7,865 bases of DNA from an uncultured Bacteroides sp. (GCA_900556625.1 USPQ01000114.1:1-7865), one strand, 5' to 3'; numbered from the stretch's first letter, positions 1 through 6,728 are shown. The notes: generated by a model not told the origin, from the sequence alone. Made by a program: numbers and translations.

Positions 1-2
1 AA

Positions 3-956
3 GAAATCGTATCTTCCATGCGCATGAGCTGGGTACGCCAATGGTGGGAGTTCTGTGGAGGTGCTCTGATCTTAATAGGTACCAAGATGCGTGAAAAAGC
101 GGAGATTCTGAATATTCCACTCTATGAATTAGGTGGCCCGAATATCCCCTACCATGTGGTAGCCATTAAACGTGGAACAGAAACAATTATCCCGCGTGGA
201 GATGACGTTATCAAATTGCATGATATTGTTTATTTTACGACCACCCGCAAATATATCCCTTATATCCGGAAAATTGCCGGTAAAGAAGATTACGCCGATG
301 TGCGTAATGTGATGATTATGGGCGGAAGCCGCATTGCTGTCCGTACTGCACAATACGTACCGGACTATATGCAGGTGAAAATCGTAGATAACGATATCAA
401 CCGTTGCAACCGCCTGACTGAGTTATTGGATGACAAGACTATGATTATCAACGGAGACGGCCGTGACATGGATCTTCTGATTGAAGAAGGGTTGAAGAAT
501 ACAGAAGCCTTCGTCGCCCTGACCGGAAATTCCGAAACCAACATTCTTGCCTGTCTTGCCGCTAAACGTATGGGCGTGGAAAAGACGGTGGCAGAAGTAG
601 AAAACATTGATTATATCGGCATGGCCGAAAGCCTTGACATCGGTACGGTTATTAACAAAAAGATGATTGCCGCCAGCCATATTTACCAAATGATGTTGGA
701 TGCGGATGTATCCAATGTGAAATGCCTGACTTTTGCCAATGCAGATGTAGCGGAATTCACCGTGCCGGCAGGTGCCAAGATTACCAAACATTTTATCAAA
801 GACCTTGGCCTTCCGAAAGGAACCACTATCGGAGGTATGATTCGTAATGGTGAAGGAGTACTTGTAACCGGTGACACGCTGATACAACCGGGCGACCATG
901 TCGTTGTGTTCTGCCTGAGTATGATGATTAAAAAGATTGAGAAATTCTTTAATTAA
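3..956 (+). CDS. trkA: TrkA, NAD-binding regulatory subunit of the Trk potassium uptake system (5' end outside window)
   Basis: Peripheral cytoplasmic protein that binds NAD(H) or nucleotides and gates the TrkH channel for K+ uptake. The frame is open to the left edge (codons for E-I-V-S-S precede the first visible ATG at 18), so this is an internal start and roughly the first 130 residues of a TrkA of about 450 are missing. Counting from that ATG, residues 14-75 are the first RCK_C domain, 97-225 the second Rossmann-type RCK_N domain, and 235-310 the second RCK_C domain, ending with the typical 'GD.LIQPGDHVVVF' strand. In the second RCK_N, an acidic residue (D124) closes beta-2 and 'NGDGRD' (145-150) matches the family, but the glycine loop reads GGSRIA (102-107) rather than GxGxxG. 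trkH follows after 34 bases, surely co-transcribed. Family assignment is firm; the nucleotide bound is not visible. Confidence 0.95.
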   Translation, partial: EIVSSMRMSWVRQWWEFCGGALILIGTKMREKAEILNIPLYELGGPNIPYHVVAIKRGTETIIPRGDDVIKLHDIVYFTTTRKYIPYIRKIAGKEDYADVRNVMIMGGSRIAVRTAQYVPDYMQVKIVDNDINRCNRLTELLDDKTMIINGDGRDMDLLIEEGLKNTEAFVALTGNSETNILACLAAKRMGVEKTVAEVENIDYIGMAESLDIGTVINKKMIAASHIYQMMLDADVSNVKCLTFANADVAEFTVPAGAKITKHFIKDLGLPKGTTIGGMIRNGEGVLVTGDTLIQPGDHVVVFCLSMMIKKIEKFFN

Positions 957-975
957 GTATTAGGTTTTAAGTATT
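955..975. repeat. Three degenerate heptamers across the trkA stop and spacer
   Basis: Three seven-base units in tandem: AAGTATT (955-961), AGGTTTT (962-968, five of seven matching) and AAGTATT (969-975). The outer copies are part of a perfect 10-base direct repeat TTAAGTATTA (953-962 and 967-976). The array starts inside the trkA stop codon and ends 15 bases before the trkH ATG. A similar unit recurs before nuoH. Function unknown; it may only supply the AT-rich leader that favours initiation in Bacteroides. Confidence 0.5.
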
Positions 976-990
976 AACCGCAGCTTGTTT

Positions 991-2442
991 ATGATTAACT
1001 CAAAGATGATATACCGCATCATAGGATTCCTGCTTCTGATAGAAACAGCTATGCTGCTATGTTGTGGAGCTGTCTCTCTTTTTTACAAAGAAAACGATTT
1101 GCAGAGTTTCCTGATTTCATCCGCTATCACCACAGGCGTCGGTATATTGATGCTTGCAATTGGCAAAGGTGCGGAAAAGTCGCTCAACCGTCGTGACGGA
1201 TATGTCATTGTCAGTACTGCCTGGATTGCATTCTCGCTTTTCGGAATGTTACCTTATTATATAGGTGGATATATCCCGAGTATTACGGACGCTTTTTTCG
1301 AAACGATGTCCGGATTCAGTAGTACGGGGGCTACCATTATGAACAACATTGAATCAATGCCACACGGAATCCTTTTCTGGCGGGCAATGACACAATGGAT
1401 AGGAGGTTTGGGAATTGTATTTTTCACAATTGCCGTTCTGCCGATTTTCGGAATGGGAGGCATTCAAGTATTCGCTGCCGAAGCCAGCGGTCCTACTCAT
1501 GACAAAGTACATCCCCGTATCGGCGTTACCGCCAAATGGATATGGGGTATCTATGCCGGAATGACAGGAACGCTGATTGTATTGCTCGTATTCGGCGGCA
1601 TGAGTGTATTTGACAGTATTTGTCATGCTTTCACGACGACCAGTACCGGAGGATTCTCGACCAAACAAGCTAGCATTGAATATTACCACTCTCCTTATAT
1701 AGATTACGTAATATCCATTTTCATGTTTCTTTCAGGTATCAACTTCACTTTATTGTTGTTGATGTTCAACGGAAAGATCAAGAAATTCATCCATGACGCA
1801 GAGCTGAAGTTTTATTTTATCTGTGTATCTTTTTTCACAATATTCATTGCCTTCTGGCTCTATCGAACCTGTGATATTGGAGTAGAGGAAGCTTTCCGTA
1901 AATCATTGTTTCAAGTGATTTCATTACAGACTTCTACCGGTTTTGCCACAGCGGATTATATGCTTTGGCCCTCCATTCTTTGGGGGTGCCTGATTGTGGT
2001 TATGTTGATAGGAGCTTGTGCGGGCAGCACGACAGGAGGTATCAAATGTATTCGTATGGTGATTCTCTTTAAAGTAGCAAAGAATGAGTTCAAACATATC
2101 CTGCATCCTAACGCCGTACTACCGGTACGGGTTAATAAACAGGTAATCTCTCCTTCGATTCAATCAACGGTACTGGCATTCACATTTCTGTATGCAGTTA
2201 TCGCCATTATCAGCATACTCATTATGTTGGGTTTCGGAGTAGGATTTCTCGAGTCAATCGGAACCGTTGTTTCAAGTATGGGTAATATGGGACCGGGCCT
2301 CGGTACCTGTGGCCCGGCCTATTCGTGGAGTGAGTTACCCGATGCTGCAAAATGGTTACTTTCTTTCCTTATGCTCCTCGGACGTTTGGAATTATTTACG
2401 GTATTACTGCTCTTCAGTTCCGATTTCTGGAAAAAGAACTAA
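991..2442 (+). CDS. trkH: TrkH family potassium uptake channel subunit
   Basis: Polytopic inner-membrane protein of the superfamily of K+ transporters, carrying K+ inward together with TrkA. All four pore repeats are present, with filter regions at about residues 110-116 (SSTGAT), 217-223 (TSTGGFS), 315-320 (STGFAT) and 431-438 (GNMGPG), in 483-residue numbering. The 'GACAGSTTGGIK' segment at 341-352 is the conserved intramembrane gating loop of the third repeat. Length is normal for the family (about 480). The ATG at 991 was chosen because it gives an N-terminus leading directly into the first membrane helix; an in-frame TTG at 985 would add only two residues, and another ATG lies at 1006. 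No Shine-Dalgarno site is visible, as is usual in Bacteroides. Directly downstream of trkA, so regulator and channel are one transcription unit. Confidence 0.96.
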   Translation: MINSKMIYRIIGFLLLIETAMLLCCGAVSLFYKENDLQSFLISSAITTGVGILMLAIGKGAEKSLNRRDGYVIVSTAWIAFSLFGMLPYYIGGYIPSITDAFFETMSGFSSTGATIMNNIESMPHGILFWRAMTQWIGGLGIVFFTIAVLPIFGMGGIQVFAAEASGPTHDKVHPRIGVTAKWIWGIYAGMTGTLIVLLVFGGMSVFDSICHAFTTTSTGGFSTKQASIEYYHSPYIDYVISIFMFLSGINFTLLLLMFNGKIKKFIHDAELKFYFICVSFFTIFIAFWLYRTCDIGVEEAFRKSLFQVISLQTSTGFATADYMLWPSILWGCLIVVMLIGACAGSTTGGIKCIRMVILFKVAKNEFKHILHPNAVLPVRVNKQVISPSIQSTVLAFTFLYAVIAIISILIMLGFGVGFLESIGTVVSSMGNMGPGLGTCGPAYSWSELPDAAKWLLSFLMLLGRLELFTVLLLFSSDFWKKN

Positions 2443-2499
2443 ACGAGTATTGACATAGATCAATTGGAGTGCTAAAAAAACCTTTTTTGCTACTTAGAG

Positions 2500-2533
2500 T
2501 TTGCAAAAAGTATAAATATAAATCCTATATTTG
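2500..2533 (+). promoter_or_regulatory. Bacteroides-type sigma-ABfr promoter for the small orphan gene
   Basis: A -33 element TTTG (2500-2503) and a perfect -7 element TATATTTG (2526-2533, consensus TAnnTTTG) are separated by 22 bases, close to the published Bacteroides spacing. Transcription would begin at about 2540, a few bases before the ATG at 2553, giving a very short leader. This makes the small gene independent of trkAH and argues against the longer GTG-started frame, which would run through the promoter. Confidence 0.75.
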
Positions 2534-2552
2534 CAGCCGTTATAAGAGAAAG

Positions 2553-2930
2553 ATGAAACAAAGCTTAAAATTCGGATTACTTTTGGTACTGGCTTTGCTA
2601 ATTCATTGCGTCACTAATGGAACAATGGAAGATATTTGCAAAGTTACCTCCCCGACTTATCGGCAGGAGAAGTGCTACGTATCCCAAGACCGTCCGATTC
2701 ATAATGCGATTGAGCGTCTTTATAATCTATACTCCACCCAATCGTGCGATATGAGCCATACGGACGTCGCCCATGTTCCGACAGACAAGAGCATGTTATT
2801 ACTGATCGCCTATTTCTGCGAACATTACAAATTGCAAAGTCCGCCTTACTCATTTTCGCTTCACACTCCCAACTACCTTTATGATCCTGTTACCCATTAT
2901 ATATATGGTTTAAGGAAGATTGTCATTTAG
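2553..2930 (+). CDS. Unrecognised small, probably exported cysteine-containing protein
   Basis: 125 residues, family not recognised. The N-terminus has two lysines (K2, K6) followed by a hydrophobic stretch at about 7-17, as in a signal peptide or a single membrane anchor; the rest is mostly polar and would face the periplasm. Five cysteines (19, 29, 41, 65, 89) and several histidines (18, 50, 69, 74, 91) could form disulfides or bind a metal, but no known motif is evident. Cys19 lies at a lipobox-like place, yet the preceding His18 does not fit a lipoprotein signal. The frame is open from a GTG at 2469, but the promoter at 2500-2533 lies within that extension, so the ATG at 2553 is preferred. 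It sits between trkH (110 bases) and nuoA (115 bases), with its own promoter and a hairpin behind it, so it is probably a separate transcript. No function can be assigned from sequence. Confidence 0.7.
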   Translation: MKQSLKFGLLLVLALLIHCVTNGTMEDICKVTSPTYRQEKCYVSQDRPIHNAIERLYNLYSTQSCDMSHTDVAHVPTDKSMLLLIAYFCEHYKLQSPPYSFSLHTPNYLYDPVTHYIYGLRKIVI

Positions 2931-2952
2931 ACAAGCCAGGGCACTATTTTTT
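2919..2952 (+). promoter_or_regulatory. Weak candidate promoter for the nuo operon
   Basis: ATTG (2919-2922) and TATTTTTT (2945-2952, one mismatch from TAnnTTTG) are 22 bases apart, the same spacing as the better promoter at 2500-2533. It overlaps the end of the orphan gene. If real, the nuo transcript would start near 2959 and carry the hairpin at 2978-2999 in a leader of roughly 85 bases. The final G of the -7 element is missing, so this is tentative. Confidence 0.3.
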
Positions 2953-2977
2953 ATTCGATTTATTTCAGGCAATCAAC

Positions 2978-2999
2978 CTCTTCTCCGGTGGGTGAAGGG
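2978..2999 (+). terminator. Hairpin followed by a T-rich tract (terminator or nuo leader structure)
   Basis: Arms 2978-2986 and 2991-2999 form a nine-base-pair stem with one T:T mismatch and one G:T wobble around a four-base GGTG loop. It is followed by a T-rich stretch, 11 of 16 bases being T at 3000-3015. The shape fits a factor-independent terminator for the orphan gene. Because it lies only 46 bases before the nuoA ATG, and no good promoter was found after it, it could instead be a leader or attenuator structure of the nuo transcript. Confidence 0.45.
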
Positions 3000-3045
3000 T
3001 TTGTTGTTCATTTCTATAATATTCAATCTAAACAGCTATTGAATT

Positions 3046-3396
3046 ATGAATTTTACATTTTTAGTTGTTGTTTTACTGACAGCGCTTGCTTTTGTCGGTG
3101 TTGTGATAGCTCTTTCGCGAGCTATTTCCCCCCGCTCATACAATGAGCAAAAGTTCGAGGCATACGAATGTGGTATACCGACACGTGGTAAATCATGGAT
3201 GCAGTTCCGTGTGGGCTACTACTTGTTTGCTATTCTGTTCCTAATGTTCGATGTAGAAACAGCTTTTCTGTTTCCGTGGGCAGTAGTAATGCGTGACATG
3301 GGACCACAAGGACTTATTAGTATTCTCTTCTTCTTTATTATTTTAGTTCTGGGTCTTGCATACGCCTGGAGGAAAGGAGCATTGGAATGGAAATAA
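3046..3396 (+). CDS. nuoA: NADH-quinone oxidoreductase (complex I) subunit A
   Basis: Small membrane subunit at the base of the quinone chamber in proton-pumping complex I, contacting NuoH, NuoJ and NuoB. 116 residues with three membrane helices (about 4-24, 57-80 and 88-107), normal for the family. Diagnostic residues are 'YECG' (40-43) in the first loop, whose cysteine is used to track active/deactive states in other species, and 'FDVET.FLFPW' (68-78) with the conserved Asp69 and Glu71 in helix 2. The C-terminus 'WRKGALEW' is also conserved. It is the first gene of the nuo cluster, and its last codons overlap nuoB by 10 bases. Confidence 0.97.
   Translation: MNFTFLVVVLLTALAFVGVVIALSRAISPRSYNEQKFEAYECGIPTRGKSWMQFRVGYYLFAILFLMFDVETAFLFPWAVVMRDMGPQGLISILFFFIILVLGLAYAWRKGALEWK
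3374..3379 (+). promoter_or_regulatory. Shine-Dalgarno-like site for nuoB inside nuoA
   Basis: AAGGAG ends seven bases before the nuoB ATG at 3387, an ideal spacing. It is a clear exception in this window, where other starts have AT-rich leaders and no such site, and it supports ATG 3387. The bases also encode the conserved Arg-Lys-Gly of the NuoA C-terminus, so the match may partly be a coding by-product. Confidence 0.5.
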
Positions 3397-3989
3397 CCAA
3401 AAAGCCAAAAATAAAATCAATACCTTATGAGGAGTTCATTGACAATGAGTCATTGGAAAAGTTGGTCAGGGAGCTTAATGCCGGAGGGGCAAATGTCGCT
3501 CTCGGAGTCCTTGACGATTTCATCAACTGGGGACGCAGCAATTCACTGTGGCCGCTTACTTTCGCAACCAGTTGTTGCGGTATCGAATTTATGGCATTGG
3601 GTGCCGCTCGTTATGACATGGCCCGCTTCGGGTTCGAAGTAGCACGTGCCAGTCCGCGTCAAGCTGATATGATTATGGTATGCGGAACAATCACGAATAA
3701 AATGGCTCCGGTATTGAAACGTCTGTATGACCAAATGCCCGATCCGAAGTATGTGGTGGCCGTGGGGGGATGCGCAGTCAGCGGAGGCCCTTTCAAAAAG
3801 TCTTACCACGTAGTGAACGGAGTAGACAAGATTCTTCCGGTAGATGTATATATCCCCGGATGTCCGCCGCGTCCCGAGGCTTTCTATTATGGCATGATGC
3901 AGTTGCAACGCAAGGTAAAAATAGAAAAGTTCTTTGGTGGAGTGAATAGAAAAGAGAAGAAACCGGATTATATAAAGAACGAAGAGTAA
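3387..3989 (+). CDS. nuoB: Complex I subunit B, carrier of iron-sulfur cluster N2
   Basis: Peripheral-arm subunit holding the terminal [4Fe-4S] cluster N2, which hands electrons to quinone at the interface with NuoD. All four ligands are present: the adjacent pair Cys63-Cys64 in 'FATSCCGIEFMA', Cys129 in 'VGGCAVSGG' and Cys159 in 'PGCPPRPE'. The flanking 'SPRQAD' (89-94) and 'KMAPVLKRLYDQMP' (105-118) are also as expected. At 200 residues it is of normal length with a short variable N-terminus and a lysine-rich C-terminal tail. It overlaps the end of nuoA by 10 bases, suggesting translational coupling, and is followed 26 bases later by nuoCD. NuoB should be competent for electron transfer. 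Confidence 0.97.
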   Translation: MEITKKPKIKSIPYEEFIDNESLEKLVRELNAGGANVALGVLDDFINWGRSNSLWPLTFATSCCGIEFMALGAARYDMARFGFEVARASPRQADMIMVCGTITNKMAPVLKRLYDQMPDPKYVVAVGGCAVSGGPFKKSYHVVNGVDKILPVDVYIPGCPPRPEAFYYGMMQLQRKVKIEKFFGGVNRKEKKPDYIKNEE

Positions 3990-4015
3990 TCTTACATTCT
4001 TAATTTAAAAGATTT

Positions 4016-5608
4016 ATGCAAGAAATACAATTTATAGCCCCCGTAGCATTACACGACGAGATGCTGCGCTTGCGGAATGAAAAACAGATGGACTTCCTCG
4101 AGAGTCTCACCGGCATGGACTGGGGAGCAGCAGATGAGAAAGATACTCCGGAAAAACTTCGTGGGTTAGGCGTAGTCTATCATCTGGAATCTACTGTCAC
4201 AGGCGAACGGATAGCAGTAAAAACAGCTACAACCAACCGTGAATTACCGGAAATCCCGTCTGTCAGCGATATATGGAAGATAGCCGACTTCTACGAACGT
4301 GAAGTCTTCGACTATTATGGTATCACTTTCATCGGTCATCCTGATATGCGCCGTCTTTATCTGCGCAATGACTGGATAGGTTATCCGATGCGGAAAGACA
4401 ATGACCCGGAGAAAGATAATCCGCTTTGTATGACAAACGAAGAGACGTTTGACACGACCCGGGAAATAGAGCTGAACCCGGACGGGACAATCAAAGACAA
4501 AGAAACCAAACTCTTCGGCGAAGAAGAATATGTAGTCAACATTGGTCCTCAACATCCTGCAACCCATGGTGTCATGCGCTTCCGTGTTTCTTTGGAGGGT
4601 GAAATTATTCGTAAGATTGATGCAAACTGTGGCTATATCCATCGGGGCATCGAGAAAATGAACGAAAGTCTTACTTATCCGCAGACATTGGCTCTGACAG
4701 ACCGTCTTGATTACCTGGGTGCCCATCAGAATCGTCATGCACTATGCATGTGTATTGAGAAGGCAATGGGTGTCGAAGTTAGCGAACGCGTACAATATAT
4801 CCGTACGATTATGGATGAGCTACAACGTATCGACTCCCACTTATTGTTCTTTTCCGCCCTTGCCATGGACCTCGGAGCGCTGACAGCTTTCTTCTACGGA
4901 TTCCGTGACCGTGAAAAGATTCTCGATATTTTCGAGGAAACTTGCGGCGGACGCCTGATTATGAATTACAACACGATTGGCGGTGTGCAAGCTGACCTTC
5001 ACCCGAATTTTGTCAAACGGGTGAAAGAATTTATCCCGTATATGAGAGGAATCATTCACGAATACCACGACATATTTACAGGTAATGTCATTGCCCAAAG
5101 CCGTATGAAAGGTGTAGGAGTGCTGAGTCGTGAAGATGCTATCTCTTTCGGCTGTACAGGAGGTACAGGACGTGCTTCGGGTTGGGCTTGCGACGTGCGC
5201 AAACGGATACCGTATGGTGTATATGACAAAGTAGATTTCAAAGAAATTGTTTATACGGAAGGTGACTGTTTCGCCCGTTACCTGGTACGTATGGACGAAA
5301 TAATGGAGAGTCTGAACATCATCGAACAATTAATCGACAATATTCCCGAAGGCCCCTACCAGGAGAAAATGAAACCGATCATCCGTGTTCCCGAAGGTAG
5401 TTATTATGCTGCCGTGGAAGGAAGCCGTGGTGAGTTCGGTGTTTTCCTCGAAAGCCAGGGTGACAAGATGCCTTATCGCCTGCACTACCGCGCCACGGGA
5501 CTACCGCTTGTTGCTGCAATTGACACAATCTGCCGTGGAGCGAAGATTGCCGACTTGATTGCTATTGGCGGAACGTTGGATTATGTGGTCCCGGATATTG
5601 ATAGATAA
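4016..5608 (+). CDS. nuoCD: Fused complex I subunits C and D
   Basis: 530 residues joining two subunits. Residues 1-128 are the 30-kDa NuoC domain, ending in 'ERE.FDYYGI.F.GHPDMRR' and 'DW.GYP.RKD'; residues about 129-170 are an acidic linker; 171-530 are the 49-kDa NuoD domain related to [NiFe]-hydrogenase large subunits. NuoD opens with 'GPQHPATHG' and ends with 'GGTLDYVVPDIDR', the usual C-terminus. His184 and Tyr233 correspond to Thermus Nqo4 His38 and Tyr87 that bind the quinone headgroup; the 49-residue separation is identical. The hydrogenase nickel ligands are absent, as normal for NuoD. No frame break separates the domains, so the fusion is real; C-D fusions are known in enterobacteria and Bacteroides. 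The next gene is nuoH, with no nuoE, nuoF or nuoG between. Confidence 0.97.
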   Translation: MQEIQFIAPVALHDEMLRLRNEKQMDFLESLTGMDWGAADEKDTPEKLRGLGVVYHLESTVTGERIAVKTATTNRELPEIPSVSDIWKIADFYEREVFDYYGITFIGHPDMRRLYLRNDWIGYPMRKDNDPEKDNPLCMTNEETFDTTREIELNPDGTIKDKETKLFGEEEYVVNIGPQHPATHGVMRFRVSLEGEIIRKIDANCGYIHRGIEKMNESLTYPQTLALTDRLDYLGAHQNRHALCMCIEKAMGVEVSERVQYIRTIMDELQRIDSHLLFFSALAMDLGALTAFFYGFRDREKILDIFEETCGGRLIMNYNTIGGVQADLHPNFVKRVKEFIPYMRGIIHEYHDIFTGNVIAQSRMKGVGVLSREDAISFGCTGGTGRASGWACDVRKRIPYGVYDKVDFKEIVYTEGDCFARYLVRMDEIMESLNIIEQLIDNIPEGPYQEKMKPIIRVPEGSYYAAVEGSRGEFGVFLESQGDKMPYRLHYRATGLPLVAAIDTICRGAKIADLIAIGGTLDYVVPDIDR

Positions 5609-5610
5609 AC

Positions 5611-5631
5611 AAGTAATAAGTATCAAGTATT
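5611..5631. repeat. Three tandem heptamers in the nuoCD-nuoH spacer
   Basis: AAGTAAT (5611-5617), AAGTATC (5618-5624) and AAGTATT (5625-5631) repeat with an exact seven-base period and end nine bases before the nuoH ATG. The unit is the same as in the trkA-trkH spacer. The array occupies almost the whole spacer where other operons carry nuoE, nuoF and nuoG. Role unknown. Confidence 0.55.
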
Positions 5632-5640
5632 TTAAATTAT

Positions 5641-6717
5641 ATGTTCGACTTTAGTATAGTAACAAACTGGATACATGAGCTGCTTCTCTCCATTATGCCG
5701 GAAGGAGTAGCCGTATTTATAGAATGTGTGGCTATCGGTGTGTGCATCGTTGCATTATATGCCATACTGGCTATCATATTGATTTACATGGAGCGCAAAG
5801 TCTGCGGATTCTTCCAATGCCGTCTCGGTCCGAACCGTGTCGGTAAATGGGGTTCTATCCAGGTGATCTGCGATGTGCTTAAAATGATGACTAAGGAAAT
5901 CTTCATGCCGAAGGGCGCCGACCATTTCCTCTACAATCTGGCTCCGTTTATGGTGATTATCGCTTCGTTCCTTACTTTCGCTTGTATTCCTTTTAATAAA
6001 GGTGCGGAGATTCTGAACTTCAACGTAGGCGTATTCTTCCTGTTGGCAGCTTCCAGTATCGGAGTTGTCGGTATTCTGCTTGCAGGCTGGGGCAGTAATA
6101 ATAAATTCTCGCTGATTGGTGCGATGCGAAGTGGTGCACAGATTATCAGTTATGAGCTTTCCGTAGGTATGAGCATCATGACTATGGTAGTGCTTATGGG
6201 AACCATGCAATTCTCCGAAATTGTAGAGGGACAAGCTAATGGCTGGTTTATCTTCAAAGGACACATTCCCGCGGTGATTGCCTTCATTATCTATCTGATT
6301 GCCGGAAACGCCGAATGTAACCGTGGTCCGTTCGACCTTCCCGAAGCGGAAAGTGAGTTGACCGCCGGATATCATACAGAATATTCGGGGATGGGTTTCG
6401 GTTTTTTCTATCTGGCGGAATATCTGAATCTGTTTATTGTTGCCAGCGTTGCTGCTACTATTTTTCTGGGTGGTTGGATGCCGTTGCATATCGTAGGGCT
6501 GGACGGATTTAATGCCGTAATGGACTATATTCCGGGATTTATCTGGTTTTTCGGCAAAGCATTCTTTGTGGTATTTCTATTGATGTGGATTAAATGGACT
6601 TTCCCCCGTCTGCGTATTGATCAGATTCTGAATCTGGAATGGAAATATCTGGTTCCTATTTCTATGGTAAACTTATTAATAATGGCATGTTGTGTAGCCT
6701 TCGGCTTTCATTTCTAG
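5641..6717 (+). CDS. nuoH: Complex I subunit H, membrane subunit of the quinone channel
   Basis: Integral membrane subunit that forms the quinone access tunnel and links cluster N2 chemistry to the proton-pumping arm. 358 residues with about eight membrane helices. Family signatures in order are 'ERKVCGFFQCRLGPNRVG' (51-68), 'GWGSNNKFSLIGAMRS' (149-164) followed by a conserved 'YE' (171-172), and 'ECNRGPFDLPEAESEL' (225-240) continuing into 'AGYHTEYSGM'. The acidic loop residues of the last two motifs shape the entry of the charge-transfer path. The C-terminal 'FPRLRIDQILNLEWK' (321-335) is also typical. It starts at ATG 5641 after a heptamer-repeat spacer, and nuoI follows after 11 bases. 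Slightly longer than the E. coli protein, mostly through loops and termini. Confidence 0.97.
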   Translation: MFDFSIVTNWIHELLLSIMPEGVAVFIECVAIGVCIVALYAILAIILIYMERKVCGFFQCRLGPNRVGKWGSIQVICDVLKMMTKEIFMPKGADHFLYNLAPFMVIIASFLTFACIPFNKGAEILNFNVGVFFLLAASSIGVVGILLAGWGSNNKFSLIGAMRSGAQIISYELSVGMSIMTMVVLMGTMQFSEIVEGQANGWFIFKGHIPAVIAFIIYLIAGNAECNRGPFDLPEAESELTAGYHTEYSGMGFGFFYLAEYLNLFIVASVAATIFLGGWMPLHIVGLDGFNAVMDYIPGFIWFFGKAFFVVFLLMWIKWTFPRLRIDQILNLEWKYLVPISMVNLLIMACCVAFGFHF

Positions 6718-6728
6718 CAGATTAGATT

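Noticed and set aside
985..990. TTG start two codons upstream for trkH
   Set aside because: An ATG immediately follows and gives the expected N-terminus; a rare start adding two residues has no support.
2468..2494. Imperfect inverted repeat with A-tract and T-tract after trkH, considered as a trkH terminator
   Set aside because: The stem is short and AT-only at its core, with a bulge and a mismatch, and no T-tract follows it. Pairing of the A and T runs alone is weak evidence.
2469..2552. N-terminal extension of the orphan gene from a GTG start
   Set aside because: The 28 extra residues are Lys/Tyr-rich, would bury the signal-like segment, and overlap a consensus promoter whose predicted transcript starts later.
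2598..2612. Lipoprotein signal at Cys19 of the orphan protein
   Set aside because: The residue before the cysteine is histidine, not Gly/Ala/Ser, and no acidic sorting residues typical of Bacteroides surface lipoproteins follow it.
3000..3024. TTTG plus a TATAAT-like sequence before nuoA as a promoter
   Set aside because: The spacing is far too short for either a Bacteroides or a sigma-70 promoter, and the -7 element lacks TTTG.
4244..4738. Open frames on the - strand across nuoCD (also 4841-5329)
   Set aside because: They mirror conserved NuoC and NuoD motifs in antisense and show no domain or start signal of their own.
6313..6342. Cys and Gly substitutions in the NuoH 'E.NR.PFDLPE' motif (ECNRGPFD)
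   Set aside because: Both positions vary among bacterial NuoH proteins, while the functional Glu, Arg, Pro, Phe and Asp are kept, so this is ordinary variation.
5755..6489. Long open frame of 244 codons on the - strand inside nuoH
   Set aside because: It is fully antisense to an unmistakable nuoH, has low-complexity polar composition with no recognisable domain, and arises from codon bias of the real gene.
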